Positions 1 to 11,900 of a DNA stretch of 64,000 nt are shown one piece after another. The notes beneath the pieces are model-generated. The model ran no database searches, was not told the origin of the DNA, and saw only the letters and a list, made by a program, of their open reading frames with translations. The stretch comes from CAWIVH01 sp963839475 (GTDB lineage Bacteria; Acidobacteriota; UBA6911). The stretch covers positions 1-64,000 of the forward strand of contig CAWIVH010000018.1 of assembly GCA_963839475.1 (NCBI GenBank). The letters run 5' to 3'. Every line of letters begins with the position of its first letter. The first letter of the stretch is position 1. The position numbers were made by a program, and so were the translations under genes.

Positions 1-1771
1 GCGATTGCGCGCCGGTCACTTGCCCATCAGGATTTGCCACCAAAACGGAAAAAGTTCCCCCGAGAGAGACGTCGTTTGCGGCAATGTCAGCGGTCAATTG
101 AGTACTACTTAAGTAGTGCGTGGTCCGGGCCGAATTATTCCACCGGACAATGGAGGTATTGAGGAAATTTGTGCCTGTAACCGTAAGCACAAAGGCTTCG
201 CTTCCCGCTTCCACACGGGTTGGTGAAATTGCCGTCAAAGTTGGTGACGGGGCGGTAATCGCAAAAGTGATTGAATTGGAATCGCCGCCGCCTGGCGCGG
301 GGTTGAAAACGCTTACGCTGGCTGTTGCAGGATTCACCAAGTCAGCAGATCCAATGGATGCTGTAAGCTGCGTAGAACTGACATACGAGGTGGTACGATC
401 TGCCCCGTTCCATCTGATTATGGATGTTTCGGTGAACCCCGTTCCGATTGCAGTCAAAGTAAAGGCAGGTCCACCCACCACTGCAGTGCTCGGAAGCAGG
501 CTTGCGAGGGTAGGCACAGGGTTACTGCCCAGATTTATGGCAAATACAACCGCATTCGAAGTTCCGCCTGCAGGTTCAGGATTAACAACAGTTATGTTAG
601 CCGTTCCCTTTGACGCAACATCGCTGGCAGGAATCAGGGCAGTTAATTGAGTTGAACTCACATATTCGGCGGCCCTGGCATTTCCATTCCACTTAATAGT
701 GGAACCGCCAACAAAGCCAGAACCCAAAACGGTCAAAGTAAAAGATGCGGCACCTGCATTAACGCTGGAAGGAGATAACGAAGTGATTGTGGGTATGGGA
801 TTCGGCGCCTGAATCGCCCATGAAGATAGAAATGGCACATAGTTGACTTTTCCAATTCGAACATCATCGCCGAAATCATAAATAAGAGAGTCAATAGTGG
901 CGGCATCAGTTGTTCCCCACCAGTTATTTTGAGCATTTATGCTTTGATCTTTCAATCCATTCACAATTACGTCATAAATGCCCGCTCTTTGGAAATTATT
1001 GATGATATTGTTATTATGAAGGGTAGGAAAAGCTCCGCCGATATAGACCCCCGCGTATTTACAGTCTATTATGGTATTGTATTGAATCGTGGGTCTCACC
1101 GCCGTTTGGCATCTGATTCCATATTCATTATTCTGAATAAGATTATATTCGATCGTCGCATAATAGGCATATAATTCAATCCCAACCGTACCGCCAACAA
1201 AACTGTTGTTCGAGATTATTTGCTGACCAGTTGAGTTATTGCGGACAGTAATAAGTGCAAAATAGGAGTTGTCATCTGAAGCATAAACAAAACGATTATT
1301 ATCCACGATAGAATTTTCATATCTTATTTCGACACTGGATTTGCCGTGGAAATTGCAGCGTGTGACTCGCACCGAGACATCCGCAGAAACAGTAATTCCA
1401 TTGGCATCAATATAGGAGAGCATCGACCCTTGTCCGGTATCGGCATTGTAAGGGATAGATAAACTGGAATACTGCAGTGCGCCGCCGCCTATAAGATAAA
1501 TATAGTTATCTGAGGCGCCTTGTGCCTTTAGATTGCCGTCAACTTGAAGCAGAAAACCGTTAAAATGGATCGTCACCCCTGGATCAATCGTTAGCGTAAA
1601 TCCGGGGCTAACGAGCAAGTTGCTGGTAAGATTAACGGGACTGTCCGCAATGGTCCAGGTTGTATCCTGGGTAAGCACTCCACCAACATTCAAGGCAGCC
1701 CGGGCTGGCGATGTCACAGCAAATAAGAACATCAACTGAAAGCAGCAAAAAACAAAGCCCTTTTTAGACAT
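1..1771 (-). CDS. Exported right-handed beta-helix protein with IPT/TIG repeats (3' end beyond the left edge)
   Basis: The gene reads leftwards from an ATG at 1771 preceded by GGAGGAG at good spacing, and stays open to the window edge, giving about 590 residues with no stop. The first 25 residues are a signal peptide (hydrophobic run ending in SPARA). Residues ~30-320 have the rhythm of NosD/pectate-lyase-like parallel beta-helices: TLTIDPGVTIHF, then many NN-rich rungs such as NNSFVGG, IQNNEYGI and LHNNNIINN, closing with QNNWWGTTD. From ~residue 330 on there are at least three IPT/TIG-type Ig domains (IPTITSLSPSSVNAGA, PTLASLLPSTAVVGG, PTLTAISPTRVEAGS). The family is extracellular; a cell-surface or secreted role in adhesion or glycan binding is inferred. 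No catalytic residues were recognised, and the C-terminus is not visible. Confidence 0.85.
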   Translation of the reverse strand, partial: MSKKGFVFCCFQLMFLFAVTSPARAALNVGGVLTQDTTWTIADSPVNLTSNLLVSPGFTLTIDPGVTIHFNGFLLQVDGNLKAQGASDNYIYLIGGGALQYSSLSIPYNADTGQGSMLSYIDANGITVSADVSVRVTRCNFHGKSSVEIRYENSIVDNNRFVYASDDNSYFALITVRNNSTGQQIISNNSFVGGTVGIELYAYYATIEYNLIQNNEYGIRCQTAVRPTIQYNTIIDCKYAGVYIGGAFPTLHNNNIINNFQRAGIYDVIVNGLKDQSINAQNNWWGTTDAATIDSLIYDFGDDVRIGKVNYVPFLSSWAIQAPNPIPTITSLSPSSVNAGAASFTLTVLGSGFVGGSTIKWNGNARAAEYVSSTQLTALIPASDVASKGTANITVVNPEPAGGTSNAVVFAINLGSNPVPTLASLLPSTAVVGGPAFTLTAIGTGFTETSIIRWNGADRTTSYVSSTQLTASIGSADLVNPATASVSVFNPAPGGGDSNSITFAITAPSPTLTAISPTRVEAGSEAFVLTVTGTNFLNTSIVRWNNSARTTHYLSSTQLTADIAANDVSLGGTFSVLVANPDGQVTGAQS

Positions 1772-2783
1772 GGGTTGCTCCTCCGAATGGGAGAACGTAT
1801 TCACCTGGAAAAAAGTCGTCAATCCGGATTTCCAATTTGAATTGCCGTAAACAGTTCCCCGAAATGAGGTAGATCGACTTGAATTGATGCAAAAGATGGG
1901 GAATATTAGTCGTGAATGCTCGCTTCTTTGCGCTGGATGACATTGTCTTGCTCCAGTCAAACGCTGCGGCATCAAATCGGTTAGTGCGTCCCGCCAATTG
2001 GGAAAAAACAGGCATCTCAGATTAGCACAGGTACGACCCTAAAGGATACTGAAGACGGAGTATTCTAAAATGGATCTCCCGTGCGCACCGCAAACCAAAT
2101 CTGAAGCGGAGTACGCATCATCTGGGCTTGGGAGCATAAGCTTGGAGGAATTGTCATTTTCTTCGGTTGGACCTCATTCATCCCGGCGCCGCGATTTGGC
2201 GCAGGCTCCAAAGTAAAAGCGGAGGGAACAGCAGGTTGGGAAATGGCGCCCATATTTTGGACTCCGTTCCACGAAGCAGCCTCTCCGTGCCACCCGCAAT
2301 TCGAGAGGTTCCGACTGATTTCCAAAGCGAAAGTCACAATAGTTGTGACTACTTATGCCTATGATGAATTGAGACGATTTTATGAAGGAGTGCAGATCGA
2401 TAACAATCTGATCCATGAACCGGCAGGCTTCCGGGGAAGTCTCAAAGGCAGGGTATTTGCCGGGTGAAAGAGTTTTGGGCAGGCATAATGGGCAATGTTC
2501 GTGGGCCTTCACTCGGCCAGTGGAGATTCGACATGCGACACGGAATCCCAAGAAGCGTTGTTCAGAAAACAGCCGTGCTTTTCGAGAAGCCCGGGATTTT
2601 ACCCGGGGCTGGAAAATGCGAAAAATGCGGCATCCCGCCTCCCCTGCTCCAATTTGAGCCATCCGCTCTAAACAAGCTACACTCATGGCAGCGAGTACAG
2701 AGTAGGGGAAGTAAGGTCCGATTGTTTTCGCACTTTCTCAAACCCCGGGAGTCTCCCCGAGACACGAGAAGCGATCCTCCAGT
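1772..2783. other. Intergenic region without a supported gene
   Basis: About 1 kb separates the start of the beta-helix gene from the end of a small exported protein. Several short frames overlap on both strands between 2065 and 2790, but none has a ribosome binding site, signal peptide or recognisable domain, and they contradict each other. A GC-rich hairpin (AGCCCGGG at 2588-2595 with CCCGGGGCT at 2602-2610, one bulge) may be a terminator relic. The 250 bases next to 1771 must hold the promoter of the beta-helix gene; no clear -35/-10 pair was identified. Confidence 0.5.
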
Positions 2784-3284
2784 CTAGGGCTGTGCTGCCA
2801 GTGGTTCAACCTCCATGCGGGTGGCAGTGGTGCGGCCGGTATTGTGAATAATCGGAGCGCCGTTGGGCAGGTATATCGTGGTTTCGAAGACGCTGACATA
2901 GGATTTGCCGTCTTTCGACACCTGAATGTTTTCGCGCACTTTCCCTACCGTGTCGAGCTGCTTGTCGAACTCCGCCGATGGGTTCAACTGGAAATATTCG
3001 ACGGTGGCCGAGTATTGACGGGGCCCGGTTTTCGTCCATGTCCCGTGGCCGGCGCTGTTGATCAGCGCACCCTGGGTCGGGGTGATCGGCGGAAAGTCAT
3101 AGGCATCCACTACCCCTACGGTTCCCACGGTCCTGAGGATTCGGAACGGGGTATTGCTGATCGAGATTTCCCAGCTACCCTCGAGGGAATTATCGTACTG
3201 ATCGCCGCGAACCGGGGACCATACTCCGCCCGCTACGACGAGAATTCCCAATATTGTTGCCAATGTGAGAAGCGATCCTGCCAC
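2784..3284 (-). CDS. Small exported beta-rich protein of unknown function
   Basis: I place the start at a GTG (3284), where a clean hydrophobic signal or anchor begins (VAGSLLTLATILGILVVAGG); an AGAGG lies about 12 nt upstream. The mature part (~135 residues) reads like a single beta-barrel: LEGSWEISI, GHGTWTKTGPRQYSATVEYF, ENIQVSKDGKSYVS, then TTATRMEVEPL at the end. Exported proteins with this GHG-W-x-TG pattern occur in soil Actinobacteria and Acidobacteria, but I know of no assigned function. The frame stays open upstream to 3473, where it encodes the tail of a different, decayed gene, so the reading-through N-terminus is probably not native. Confidence 0.5.
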   Translation of the reverse strand: MAGSLLTLATILGILVVAGGVWSPVRGDQYDNSLEGSWEISISNTPFRILRTVGTVGVVDAYDFPPITPTQGALINSAGHGTWTKTGPRQYSATVEYFQLNPSAEFDKQLDTVGKVRENIQVSKDGKSYVSVFETTIYLPNGAPIIHNTGRTTATRMEVEPLAAQP

Positions 3285-3643
3285 TTTTAACGCTGAACCT
3301 CTGTTTGTGATGTAACCTGAAACTCGATTGGCGGCCCCGTTGAGAGGTCCAGCTGCAACCCCGGCTACCCTGGGGTGATCGCCATCCGGGACGGGAATGA
3401 CGCTCCAATTGATTCTGCCCTGAACCGGCCGGCATTTGGGGGGAGCGGCTTGGGCACTGGTGAACAGAGCCAATCCGGGAATTTTCCGGTACTGTCGAAA
3501 TTCACATGTCCTGTGCCATCAGCCGAATCCTTTGCATAGTGATAAAAATACGGCTGAATGTAACCTCGCATTTCGTCCGGATTGTCTTTGTCGAAAAAGG
3601 TGACAAACCGGGGCCGGAAACCAGCTGTAACCAGAAAGGGTCC
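3285..3643 (-). pseudogene. Decayed C-terminal remnant of an unrecognised gene, frameshifted
   Basis: Protein-like sequence runs leftwards from ~3643 (GFRPRFVTFFDKDNPDEMRG, YIQPYFYHYAKDSADGTG, FDSTGKFPDW) and continues in another frame as ALFTSAQAAPPKCRPVQGRI and NWSVIPVPDGDHPRV. The switch lies at GATTGG (3470-3475). Loss of one copy of a tandem TTGG would explain it, since restoring the copy gives FPDWLALFTS. There is no start codon with a ribosome binding site upstream; a TAG precedes the conserved-looking part. I cannot name the family. It may be the end of an upstream gene whose stop was lost, so that its frame now runs into the next coding region. Confidence 0.4.
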
Positions 3644-4160
3644 CTGCTACACCTGCCTGTTTTTTTGTGAAAAGAAACTTGGACTTGCGCACGGCGGGAA
3701 TCATCCAATGGCGGCAAAGACTGCAAAACCAATCGAAACGCCAAGTCCGGCAAGACCGCAAAGGTTTTATTTATATATCTTTGCGGTCTTCGTGCCTTCG
3801 TGTTTCAATCTCTCGAGCGTTCCAGGTTTCCGGAGAATCGCCGAATATTGTGGGTGTCTTTGAATCGATTGGGTGTCCACGAAACTACGAAATCAATCAG
3901 GTGATCCGAGATTTCCATTGGGTACATCTTAGTGCGGACACGGACGAAACTTACTTTTCGCTGAGCAAAAACAGCCCCAAAACTCCAGCCCCGTTGCCCT
4001 CAAATGTCAGCCCGGTGGAACTCTGCCTCCCCAAGACCTCCCACGATTCCTGCTCTCCCCCCCGATTTCTGCTTGTACTCGCACGGAGAAATGCTTATAA
4101 GTGGCATCATTGAATCTCCTTTTGCAGATCCACTCCACGCCCAAGAAAGGAGTGTCCGAT
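3644..4160. other. Intergenic region with a hairpin and one REP-like motif
   Basis: No gene is supported in this stretch. It holds a perfect 12-bp inverted repeat (3752-3790, listed separately) and a single copy of TTGGGTGTCCAC ending at 3880, the same word that forms the inverted arms of the repeat array at 14.1 kb and relates to the ends of the transposase element at 20.6 kb. Confidence 0.5.
3752..3790. repeat. Perfect 12-bp inverted repeat (AAGACCGCAAAG hairpin)
   Basis: AAGACCGCAAAG at 3752-3763 pairs exactly with CTTTGCGGTCTT at 3779-3790 across a 15-nt AT-rich loop. No T-run follows, so it is not a classical terminator. The right arm and what follows (CTTCGTG, then TTCAATCT) resemble the hairpins at 50067-50105 and 57149-57205, which suggests one family of dispersed palindromes in this genome. 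Confidence 0.7.
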
Positions 4161-4475
4161 ATGCTATTCCTCACCTATTGGGAATTGAACGAAGAAAAGG
4201 CCGGCAAAGAATCGCTGAAAATTGCCGAGAAGATCATGGCGTCAGGCAACTTTCCGCCCAAAGGCGTCAAGGTCTTGCGCTGGGATGAGACTCCCGACGC
4301 ATGGGGTATCCTGATTACCGAAGCCGAAACTGCGGCCGACATTATTCTGGCGATGGATATGTGGCGCATGGCTGGCGCCGGTTTCTTCAAGTATACAAAA
4401 ACTGCTCCTGCGATGCCGATGGAAGAGGGCCTGCCGCTTTGGTCGGCCGTGACGAAATCCCTGGAGCAGCACTGA
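4161..4475 (+). CDS. DUF3303-like small cytoplasmic protein
   Basis: A 104-residue protein starting at ATG 4161, with AAAGGAG eight bases upstream; the frame is open further upstream but lacks a site there. It begins MLFLTYWELNEEKAGKE, continues with GVKVLRWDETPDAWGILITE and ends with KYTKTAPAMPMEEGLPLW. This length and layout (beta start, helix, a W-x-x-P-D-x-W-G strand, then a short tail) match the DUF3303 family as I know it, related in fold to ferredoxin-like dimeric alpha-beta barrels. No signal peptide or membrane segment is present. The function of the family is unknown. It stands alone, 146 bases before the next gene on the same strand. Confidence 0.65.
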   Translation: MLFLTYWELNEEKAGKESLKIAEKIMASGNFPPKGVKVLRWDETPDAWGILITEAETAADIILAMDMWRMAGAGFFKYTKTAPAMPMEEGLPLWSAVTKSLEQH

Positions 4476-4621
4476 ACCGTAGTTTTGGGAATGCTAGCGC
4501 GGCATCGGGCCGCGTCACGGGTGTGACGCACGGTTTGCGCACGATTCCCGGCTAGAACCAGGCAATATCCCCGCCCTCGTGGCCACCCGGTTTCAAGTCT
4601 CTACGGCCGGCGGGTCGGACT

Positions 4622-5347
4622 ATGTTCCAGCTGTTTGGCAAGCAACACCTCCTGACCCTTGGGCTGCTCTTTTCCTGCGGCTGCCTCCTTACTTGGGGCT
4701 GCCGCAAACCGGAAAAAAGGCAAAGCCGCTGGCTCGGCTGGGGGCTTGCCCTGGCTCTGGCCGGTTATACCGCCGTGGTCTATATTCAGAAAGCCATCGC
4801 GGGCGAGCTGAGCTGGAAATACGCTCTGCCGCTGGAGCTCTGCCATTGGGTGATGGTCGCGGTTGTGCTCGCGCTTGTCCACAAATGTCAACTCTCGTCC
4901 GAAATCGCATACTTCTGGGGCGCGGCAGGCACGCTCCAGGCAATCGTTACACCGGACATTTCTTCGGGTTTTCCGAGTTGGGAATTCATCCTTTTCTTCT
5001 GGAGCCACGGTGCGACGCTTTTGGCTATCCTCTTCCTTATCGTCGGACATCGCTTCCAACCCCGTTCGGGCAGTGTCTGGAGGATGCTGATCGCCATTAA
5101 CTTCTATTCGGCATTTGTCGGAGCTTTCAATGCACTCTTCGACTGCAACTATGGCTACCTGTGCCGCAAGCCGGCGGGAAGATCCCTTCTGGACTATCTG
5201 GGCCCCTGGCCCTGGTATCTGGTCTCGCTCGAGTTCATTGCGCTTACCAGTTTCTGGCTTCTAGATCTTCCTTGGAGGATTCTCCGTTATCGTAGCGGAT
5301 CGCACCGGTTTTCCGAGGAAAGTCAATCCCGGTTGGATTCCCGCTGA
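4622..5347 (+). CDS. YwaF/TIGR02206-like integral membrane protein
   Basis: A 241-residue polytopic protein with about six or seven membrane segments. The start FGKQHLLTLGLLFSCG and the motif LPLELCHWVMVAVVLAL followed by GTLQAIVTPDI are typical of the TIGR02206/YwaF family (related to TMEM164). Later segments include FFWSHGATLLAILFLIVGH and LIAINFYSAFVGAFNALFDC, then a C-terminal WPWYLVSLEFIALTSFWLLD. Conserved His residues in membrane helices are visible at the start, in ELCHW and in WSHG. The molecular role is not established. The ATG at 4622 has only a weak ribosome site, but the N-terminus fits the family well. Confidence 0.75.
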   Translation: MFQLFGKQHLLTLGLLFSCGCLLTWGCRKPEKRQSRWLGWGLALALAGYTAVVYIQKAIAGELSWKYALPLELCHWVMVAVVLALVHKCQLSSEIAYFWGAAGTLQAIVTPDISSGFPSWEFILFFWSHGATLLAILFLIVGHRFQPRSGSVWRMLIAINFYSAFVGAFNALFDCNYGYLCRKPAGRSLLDYLGPWPWYLVSLEFIALTSFWLLDLPWRILRYRSGSHRFSEESQSRLDSR

Positions 5348-5978
5348 GAATGCCTTTATTGAGCGCATGAACGCTCTCGACGGCGGAACTTAGCGCCAAA
5401 ATTATTTCGGCTGCCGCAGTTCAAATTGCCCTCATCGTTGGCCCGCGCCGCGTAGCGCCCTTCGAACGTACGTTCGGGCCATGAAGCGTCCTTTGCACTC
5501 TTCAATCGCAATAGGGATTTGGGAACGATTCTGTGGCGAAGTTATGGTCTGTCCGGAACAGGTCGACGCAATCGGGTGTTTTCCTAAACTCGTGGAAGTT
5601 CCTTTCTTTCCCTTGATACTGGTCCCCTTTTATTCCCCTACTGACAGACTTGAGCCCTTCATTTGTGGAAATCCTACGAACGCGCCACCCAACACAGGCT
5701 CTAATGGAAAAATAATAGGGATCCATGATCCGCTTTCACAGCAATCCCCAACTCCAGCTAAGTAGAACATTTTCATAACTTATCCATGAAATTGAAGACC
5801 AATAGGAGAAATCATGCTGAATTTTGTTGATTCACCAGTATTTACAGAATATCATCTTATTGAATTTCATTTTCACATTGATGCAAGCCATCGGCCGCTG
5901 GCTCCTGCGGCCTCCCGGCAATGAATTTCAATCTAACCACCGGCCCCAGTGGCCGGCAACCTTGGGTGGACGATCTCT
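5348..5978. other. Intergenic region upstream of the giant exported protein
   Basis: About 630 bases without a supported gene. It contains a perfect 14-bp palindrome, CGAACGTACGTTCG at 5463-5476, a possible protein-binding site. The last 200 bases are AT-rich and likely carry the promoter for the gene starting at 5979, but no confident -35/-10 pair was identified. Confidence 0.5.
5463..5476. promoter_or_regulatory. Perfect 14-bp palindrome
   Basis: CGAACGTACGTTCG reads the same on both strands. It lies 115 bases after the stop of the YwaF-like gene and 500 bases before the giant gene. Its symmetry suits a dimeric regulator or a restriction/methylation site cluster; no regulator can be named. 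Confidence 0.25.
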
Positions 5979-8900
5979 ATGCTGAAAGTGATTTTTGCCG
6001 TATTCCTCATCGCAGTTCCAGCTTTCCTGGCACCATGTTCGCTGCTTGCAGAGAGTGCTTTCATCATACCCAGGGCATCGTTCAATGCAGACCTTGTTGC
6101 CGGCATAGCGCTGGTTAACCCCCGGGATCAGGAGGCCAAGATTACCTTCTCGGCCTATGATGCGGAAGGCCGGCTGCTGGCCGGTCCCGGGATAATAAAC
6201 CCGGCACAAGTTGTCATTCCGGCAAACCAGCAAACTACGGTGATTACGGCAGATCTATTTGGCTCTGGCATCGAAGCCTCCTCGGTCGGGTGGCTTCTGG
6301 CGAGCAGCCCTGTGGATGGTCTGGCAGGCTTTTTTCTGCTGATCGATGGTACGACAGCCTTCCTCGATGGAGCCAATTTTCCCATCGCTTCGCAAAAACT
6401 GGTCTTTGATCTGGTCCGATATGATGGCGGCTACGCCACGGAAATGAATCTGATCAATCCAGGCGACCAGTCTGCCGACGTACAGATCCAGCTGACCGGC
6501 TCGGGCCCGGCTCCGATCATTAAGCTGTTGAGTATTCCGGCAAAAGGATTGGTGCGACTGGATGCCGCTTCCTTTTTTCAGCCTGAAACTTCTTCAGCGG
6601 GAGCTTATGTTGTCGTTGATTCAAGCATCGAAATCGCCGGCTTTGAGCTTCTGAAACACGGTAGCGAAGATGGGGTAGCACTGAATGCGCGGCGATCTTC
6701 AGAGGGTCTATCCACCCTCACCTTTCTCCAGGTGTCGGCACTAGGCAGCAGTGAAGCGCAGCTGGGGGTGGTTAATTATTCGCCCAACCCTGCGTTGATC
6801 ACAGTCACCGCCTTCAAGCCGGATGGAAGCGCTTACGATCAATCCACTTTGCTGAACAATCCTGTGAGCCGCATCCTTCAGGCAGGTGGAAGCCTCAATG
6901 AAGACCTCAAATCGATGTTTGGCTTCGCTGTTGGTTTTCCACTTGAAGGCTGGTTGCGTGTCAGCTCAACGGAATCATCCATTAACGGTTTTGTGGTTTA
7001 TCGCCAATCCAAAAGCGGATCCGAGGGAGTGGCAATCAGCGCCCCTGAGGGAAAGCGTAGAGCGATTTTTTCTCATATCGCCACGACTCCTCCCTATGAA
7101 ACCAGCCTTGCGGTCTTGAATCCGGGCACCATGACAGTGAATCTCAGGATTGTAGCCTTGAAGCCTGCAGGTGAGGTTCTGGGCAGCTACGATACAGTTC
7201 TTGCACCCGGACAGAAACTTAATCGGATTGTGGGAAGTTCCGATTTTATGCCTGCGGCTGCAGGTCAGCTGGGGGGTATGATCTGGGTGAAGAGCGACCT
7301 GCCCGTCTACTCTTCGCTTCTGATCGGGACTAATAGGGCTTTGTCTGAGATCCCGGCGCAGGAAGTACCGGAGAGCTATAATCCGGATGCGGGTCTCCCG
7401 GTTTACAAGGTGACCCCGATCCTGGCGATTGTCCCGCCCGGGACAGCGCAGAAGTTTGTTGCGGCGGGTATTGGCGCACCGCTATGGTTCGTGGATGGCG
7501 TTCCCGGCGGATCTCAACAGATCGGATCCATCACCCCCCAAGGCGTCTTCCTGGCCCCTAAAACGATCCCGGCCCGGCAGGTGCATTCCGTCACGGCCGG
7601 ATCGGGCAGCCAATCTTCGGGAGCAACTGCGGACATCCTGGAAAAAAAGGACTTCATCAATAGCCTGAACACAATTCAGGCTGTAGCTTACATGAGTTCC
7701 TTGAAGAAGATCTATGCGGCCGAGCTGGCAGCCACTTCGAATTCAGCGCGGCAGACGGCACCGGGCATTACGGCAGCGGTACAGTCCAGCGAGGTTTATG
7801 AGGTTTCACCGACCGCTCCACAGATTCTGGTTGCGAGATACGAAAATGAAAACATAGCGAAGCTGCTCCCGTACGAAGCCATTGACGGGAACGAATATCT
7901 CCTTTTGCTCTCCAAGACAAACGGGCGCATCATCCGGCTGAATCCATACTCTAAAGAATCGTTTGACGTGGTCACGGGCCTTAACCAGCCCTCGTCGATG
8001 GCTTTCGATCCTGTGAGTCACGATCTCCTGGTTGTGGAAGCAGACAAAGTCTCCAGGATTTCCCGCTTCACTCTCCAGGCGAATTTGGCTGGAGCGGCGT
8101 CGCGCCGCAGTACATTGTCGGAGAACCCCGGATCCCGGACTATTATCGACCTGATTCCGAACGCCCCCGGGGGAGCTGGAATTGCCGTGGATCGATGTTC
8201 CTCGCTGCTCTACTTGAGCTTTCCCGAGAAGGGCACCCTCGTTGAATTTGACTTCGTCACCGGATTGTCCCGCACGGTCGTGAGCAATCTAAAGCAAGCC
8301 GGCCAGTTATTGGGCCTATACCGCAAAGGAGTTACCTGTCCGGATGCTTTCCATCTGCTCGGCGTGGAGAAGGATGCCTTCCGGGTGAACTTGGTGATCC
8401 CAGGCATAAACTTCAAAACCACCTGGCTCGACGTTGAAGGCGCGGAGGACCTGGCCTTTATACCCCTTGAAAACCCATTTATTGATAATGAAGCGGTGCT
8501 TGTGGCAGACAATGACCCGCTTCTGGGCGGACATATTCACCTGGTTCCTCTATCGGGCATGTATGACGACACTTCGGAGAATCCTTCCGAAATTGAATTG
8601 AAGGGGCGCAAGGCGGACATCTCAGTTGTTCAGGCGATCCCGCCCGGACCATTTCCTCCCGGTGCAACCGTTACTTATTCCGCTACGGTGTCCAATGCCG
8701 GGCCACTACCGGCGTCCAGCGTAATTCTGGTCGATTCGCTTCCTTCGGCGCAGACATTTGTATCTGCTGCAGCAAGCCAAGGGGAGTGCACCGCTGAAGG
8801 CGGACAGGTTCTATGCCGCCTTGATTCCATCCCGGCTCAGGGTCAAGTGACCGTCACCATCCGGGGGATCACAAAAGCAGGGATTCCTCCCGGGAAGGTC

Positions 8901-11900
8901 AAAAACACGATGGATGTTACGGCCGTGGAGGTGGATCCTGACCCGACGAACAATCGTGCGATCGAATGGGTCTCGATTTCGCCCGCAATACCGGTGGCTT
9001 TCAGAGTGAAAGGGACTTCGCTTTCCTCCACTGCCGGCGCGGAGTATTCCCTGACGATTTCCGCGGTGGATAGGTTCGGGAACGTGGTCAGCGGGTATAC
9101 AGGCACCATTCACGTTGCAAGTTCTGATATCCGGGCTTCCCATCCGAATGATTACAGTTTTGCTGCAGCAGACCAAGGGATACGAACCCTGACCGGCATG
9201 ACCTTCAGGACGTCGGGCCACCAGGAAATCATCGTTTCTGAATTGGGCACAGCGATCCCTATCAACGGCTCTGCCGGGGTAGATGTTTTCGCTGCCGCAG
9301 CCTCCTCCATCCGGGTTTCAGGCCTCCCTACCCTTGTGACCGCAGGATCGGCTCAGTCAGTGGTGCTCTCATTTCTGGATCCCTTCGGGAACCTGGCGGT
9401 TCCGCCTGATGCGATGATCCACTTCAGTTCGACGGATACAAATGCAGTGCTCCCATCCGAGAGGTTGGCATCTTCGAGCGGTGGTGGAGATATCCCCATC
9501 GGCCCGATCGTATTTAAGAGTGCGGGAGTCCAGACGCTGGCCATTGCTGCCAGGCAGGCGTCCTCCGAGTTTCAGCCGGGGGCCAGCGGGGCGGCCGGCG
9601 CCTTACCGGCTGCCAACTTTGAAAATTCTCTTCGGATTGAGGTTTTGCCGGCGGAAGCTGCATCTCTGGTGGTCGCCGCCGATGCAGGATCAACCACCGC
9701 AGGAGCCTCAGTCAGAATCCAGGTTACGGCGCGGGATGCCTTTGGGAATACAGCATCTGGCTACGCGGGGAAAGGTGGCGTTCAACATATCGCCCTCCAG
9801 CGAATTGGACTTGGTTCCCGACAGCTACATCTTCAATCCGGGATTGGATCGCGGAGTTCATAGTTTCAACCTAATTCTCCGCCTTGCCGGGGATAGGGCT
9901 ATCCTTGTGATCGATACTTCCGACAGCCGGATCAAAAACACCGTGAGAGTTGCGGTTACCCCCGGTGCGCCGGCTCGTCTCTCTTTCCAAAATCTTCCAG
10001 AATCAAACGTGGCCGGAAATCTCATTCCCGGAATCAAGCTTTCCGTGGAGGACGCTTTCGGCAATCTCGTGGCCTCCTTCGCCGGAGCCACCATCCTCAC
10101 ATCCACCGATTCGCGCGCCATAATCCCCGGTGAAATTGCTTTCACAGGCGGATCGGCGATCTTTTCGGCAACGTTTCTCACGGCAGGAGCCGCAAACCTA
10201 CGGGCAGTTTCAGGCGATCTATCCGGAACAAGTGCCAGAGTGCAGGTACTGCCCGCTGTGCTGAACGTATTATCCCTAAGCCCGACGAGCGTTGCCATCG
10301 CAGCGGGGGGGAGTCAGCAGTTCACAGCCACCGGCTTCGACCGTTACAACAATCCGCTCGGAGACGTGACAGCAACGACCGCCCTCGTGATCGCTCCTGA
10401 CGGATCCTGTACCGGTTCGACATGCACGGCTACGAATGCGGGAGTACACACCATCACCGGCACCAATAGCGGCAGGATTGCCACAATCTCGATGATAGTG
10501 AATCCGGGAACCCTGAACCGCATTGTGTTGAGTTCGGCCAGCAGCGCAATTTCAGCCGGGGAGAGCATTGCTTTCAGGGCCATCGGATTTGATTTTTACA
10601 GCAATTCACTCGGGGATGTGGCAGCAACAACCGCGCTCTCGATCGCTCCTGACGGATCCTGCACCGGAACGACATGCACAGCAACCAAGGCCGGCTTGCA
10701 TACGATCACCGGAACCAACGGCGACAAAGTTGCCACGGTCTCGTTCATGGTGAATCCCGGAGCCTTGAACAGCGTTGTGCTGAGCCCTGCCAGTAGCACC
10801 ATTTTAGCCGGGGGGAGCCAGTTGTTCACGGCTAACGGATTCGACCTATATAACAACCCGCTCGGGGATATGGCCGCAGCCACAGTCCTCTCGATCGCCC
10901 CAGACGGATCCTGCTCCGGGATGACATGCTCAGCAACGAAAGCCGGCGCCCATTCAATCAGCGCAGCCAACATGGGCAAGGTAACCACAGCCTCGCTGAT
11001 GATAAATCCCGAAACCCTGAACACTCTTGTGCTCAGCGCCGCAAGCAGCGCAATTTCGGCAGGGGAGAGTCTGTCGATCACGGCCAGCGGATTCGACCGC
11101 CACAACAACCCGCTCGGGGATGTGGCCGCAGCGACGGCTCTTTCGATCGCTCCTGACGGGTCCTGCGCCGGTTTGACATGCACTGCGACGAAGGCCGGCA
11201 GGCATACGATCACAGGCACCAACGGCGGTAGAGTGGCCTCGATCTCGCTGAATGTGAATCCCGGAGCCTTGAACAGCATCGCGCTGAGCCCCGCCAACAG
11301 CGCAATTTCAGCAGGGGCAAGCCAAGCATTCACAGCCAGCGGATTCGACCGCTATAATAATCCGCTCGGGGATGTGGCCGCTGTTACCAGGTTTTCAATT
11401 TCCCCTGACGGTCTGTGCTCCAATGCAAACTGTTCCGCGACAAGCGCAGGAATTCACACCGTGACCGCCACCAGTGGTGGAATATCAGTCCAGTCAACCC
11501 TGATGGTAAATGCCGGCGCCCTGAACGCAATAGTCATTAGTCCGGCCAATGCCTCTATCAGCGCCGGAGGCAACCAGGCTTTTACGGCAACCGGAATCGA
11601 CCGTTACAACAATCCTCTTGGGGATGTGACATCTGCCACCATGTTTTCCATGGTTCCCGACGGGTCATGCGTCAACTCAACCTGTTCGGCAACGACGGCC
11701 GGATTGCACACCGTAACCGGCACCAACAATGGCAGGTCCACAACGGCCTCCCTGAATGTCACTGCCGGCGCGCTCAGCAGCATGACTCTGAATCCGCCGA
11801 GTGCATCGATCAGTGCCGGCGGCAACCAGGTGTTCAAAGCGAATGGATTCGACCGCTACAACAACCCGCTCGGGGATGTAACCGCCGCTGCCAAGTTTTC

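Noticed and set aside
2174..2686. Minus-strand frame of 170 codons in the first intergenic region
   Set aside because: No ribosome site, no signal or domain, several competing frames overlap; not enough support for a gene.
9774..9775. Programmed ribosomal frameshift in the giant gene
   Set aside because: No slippery heptamer or downstream structure is evident, and similar one-base changes recur in unrelated genes, which points to consensus error or mutation.
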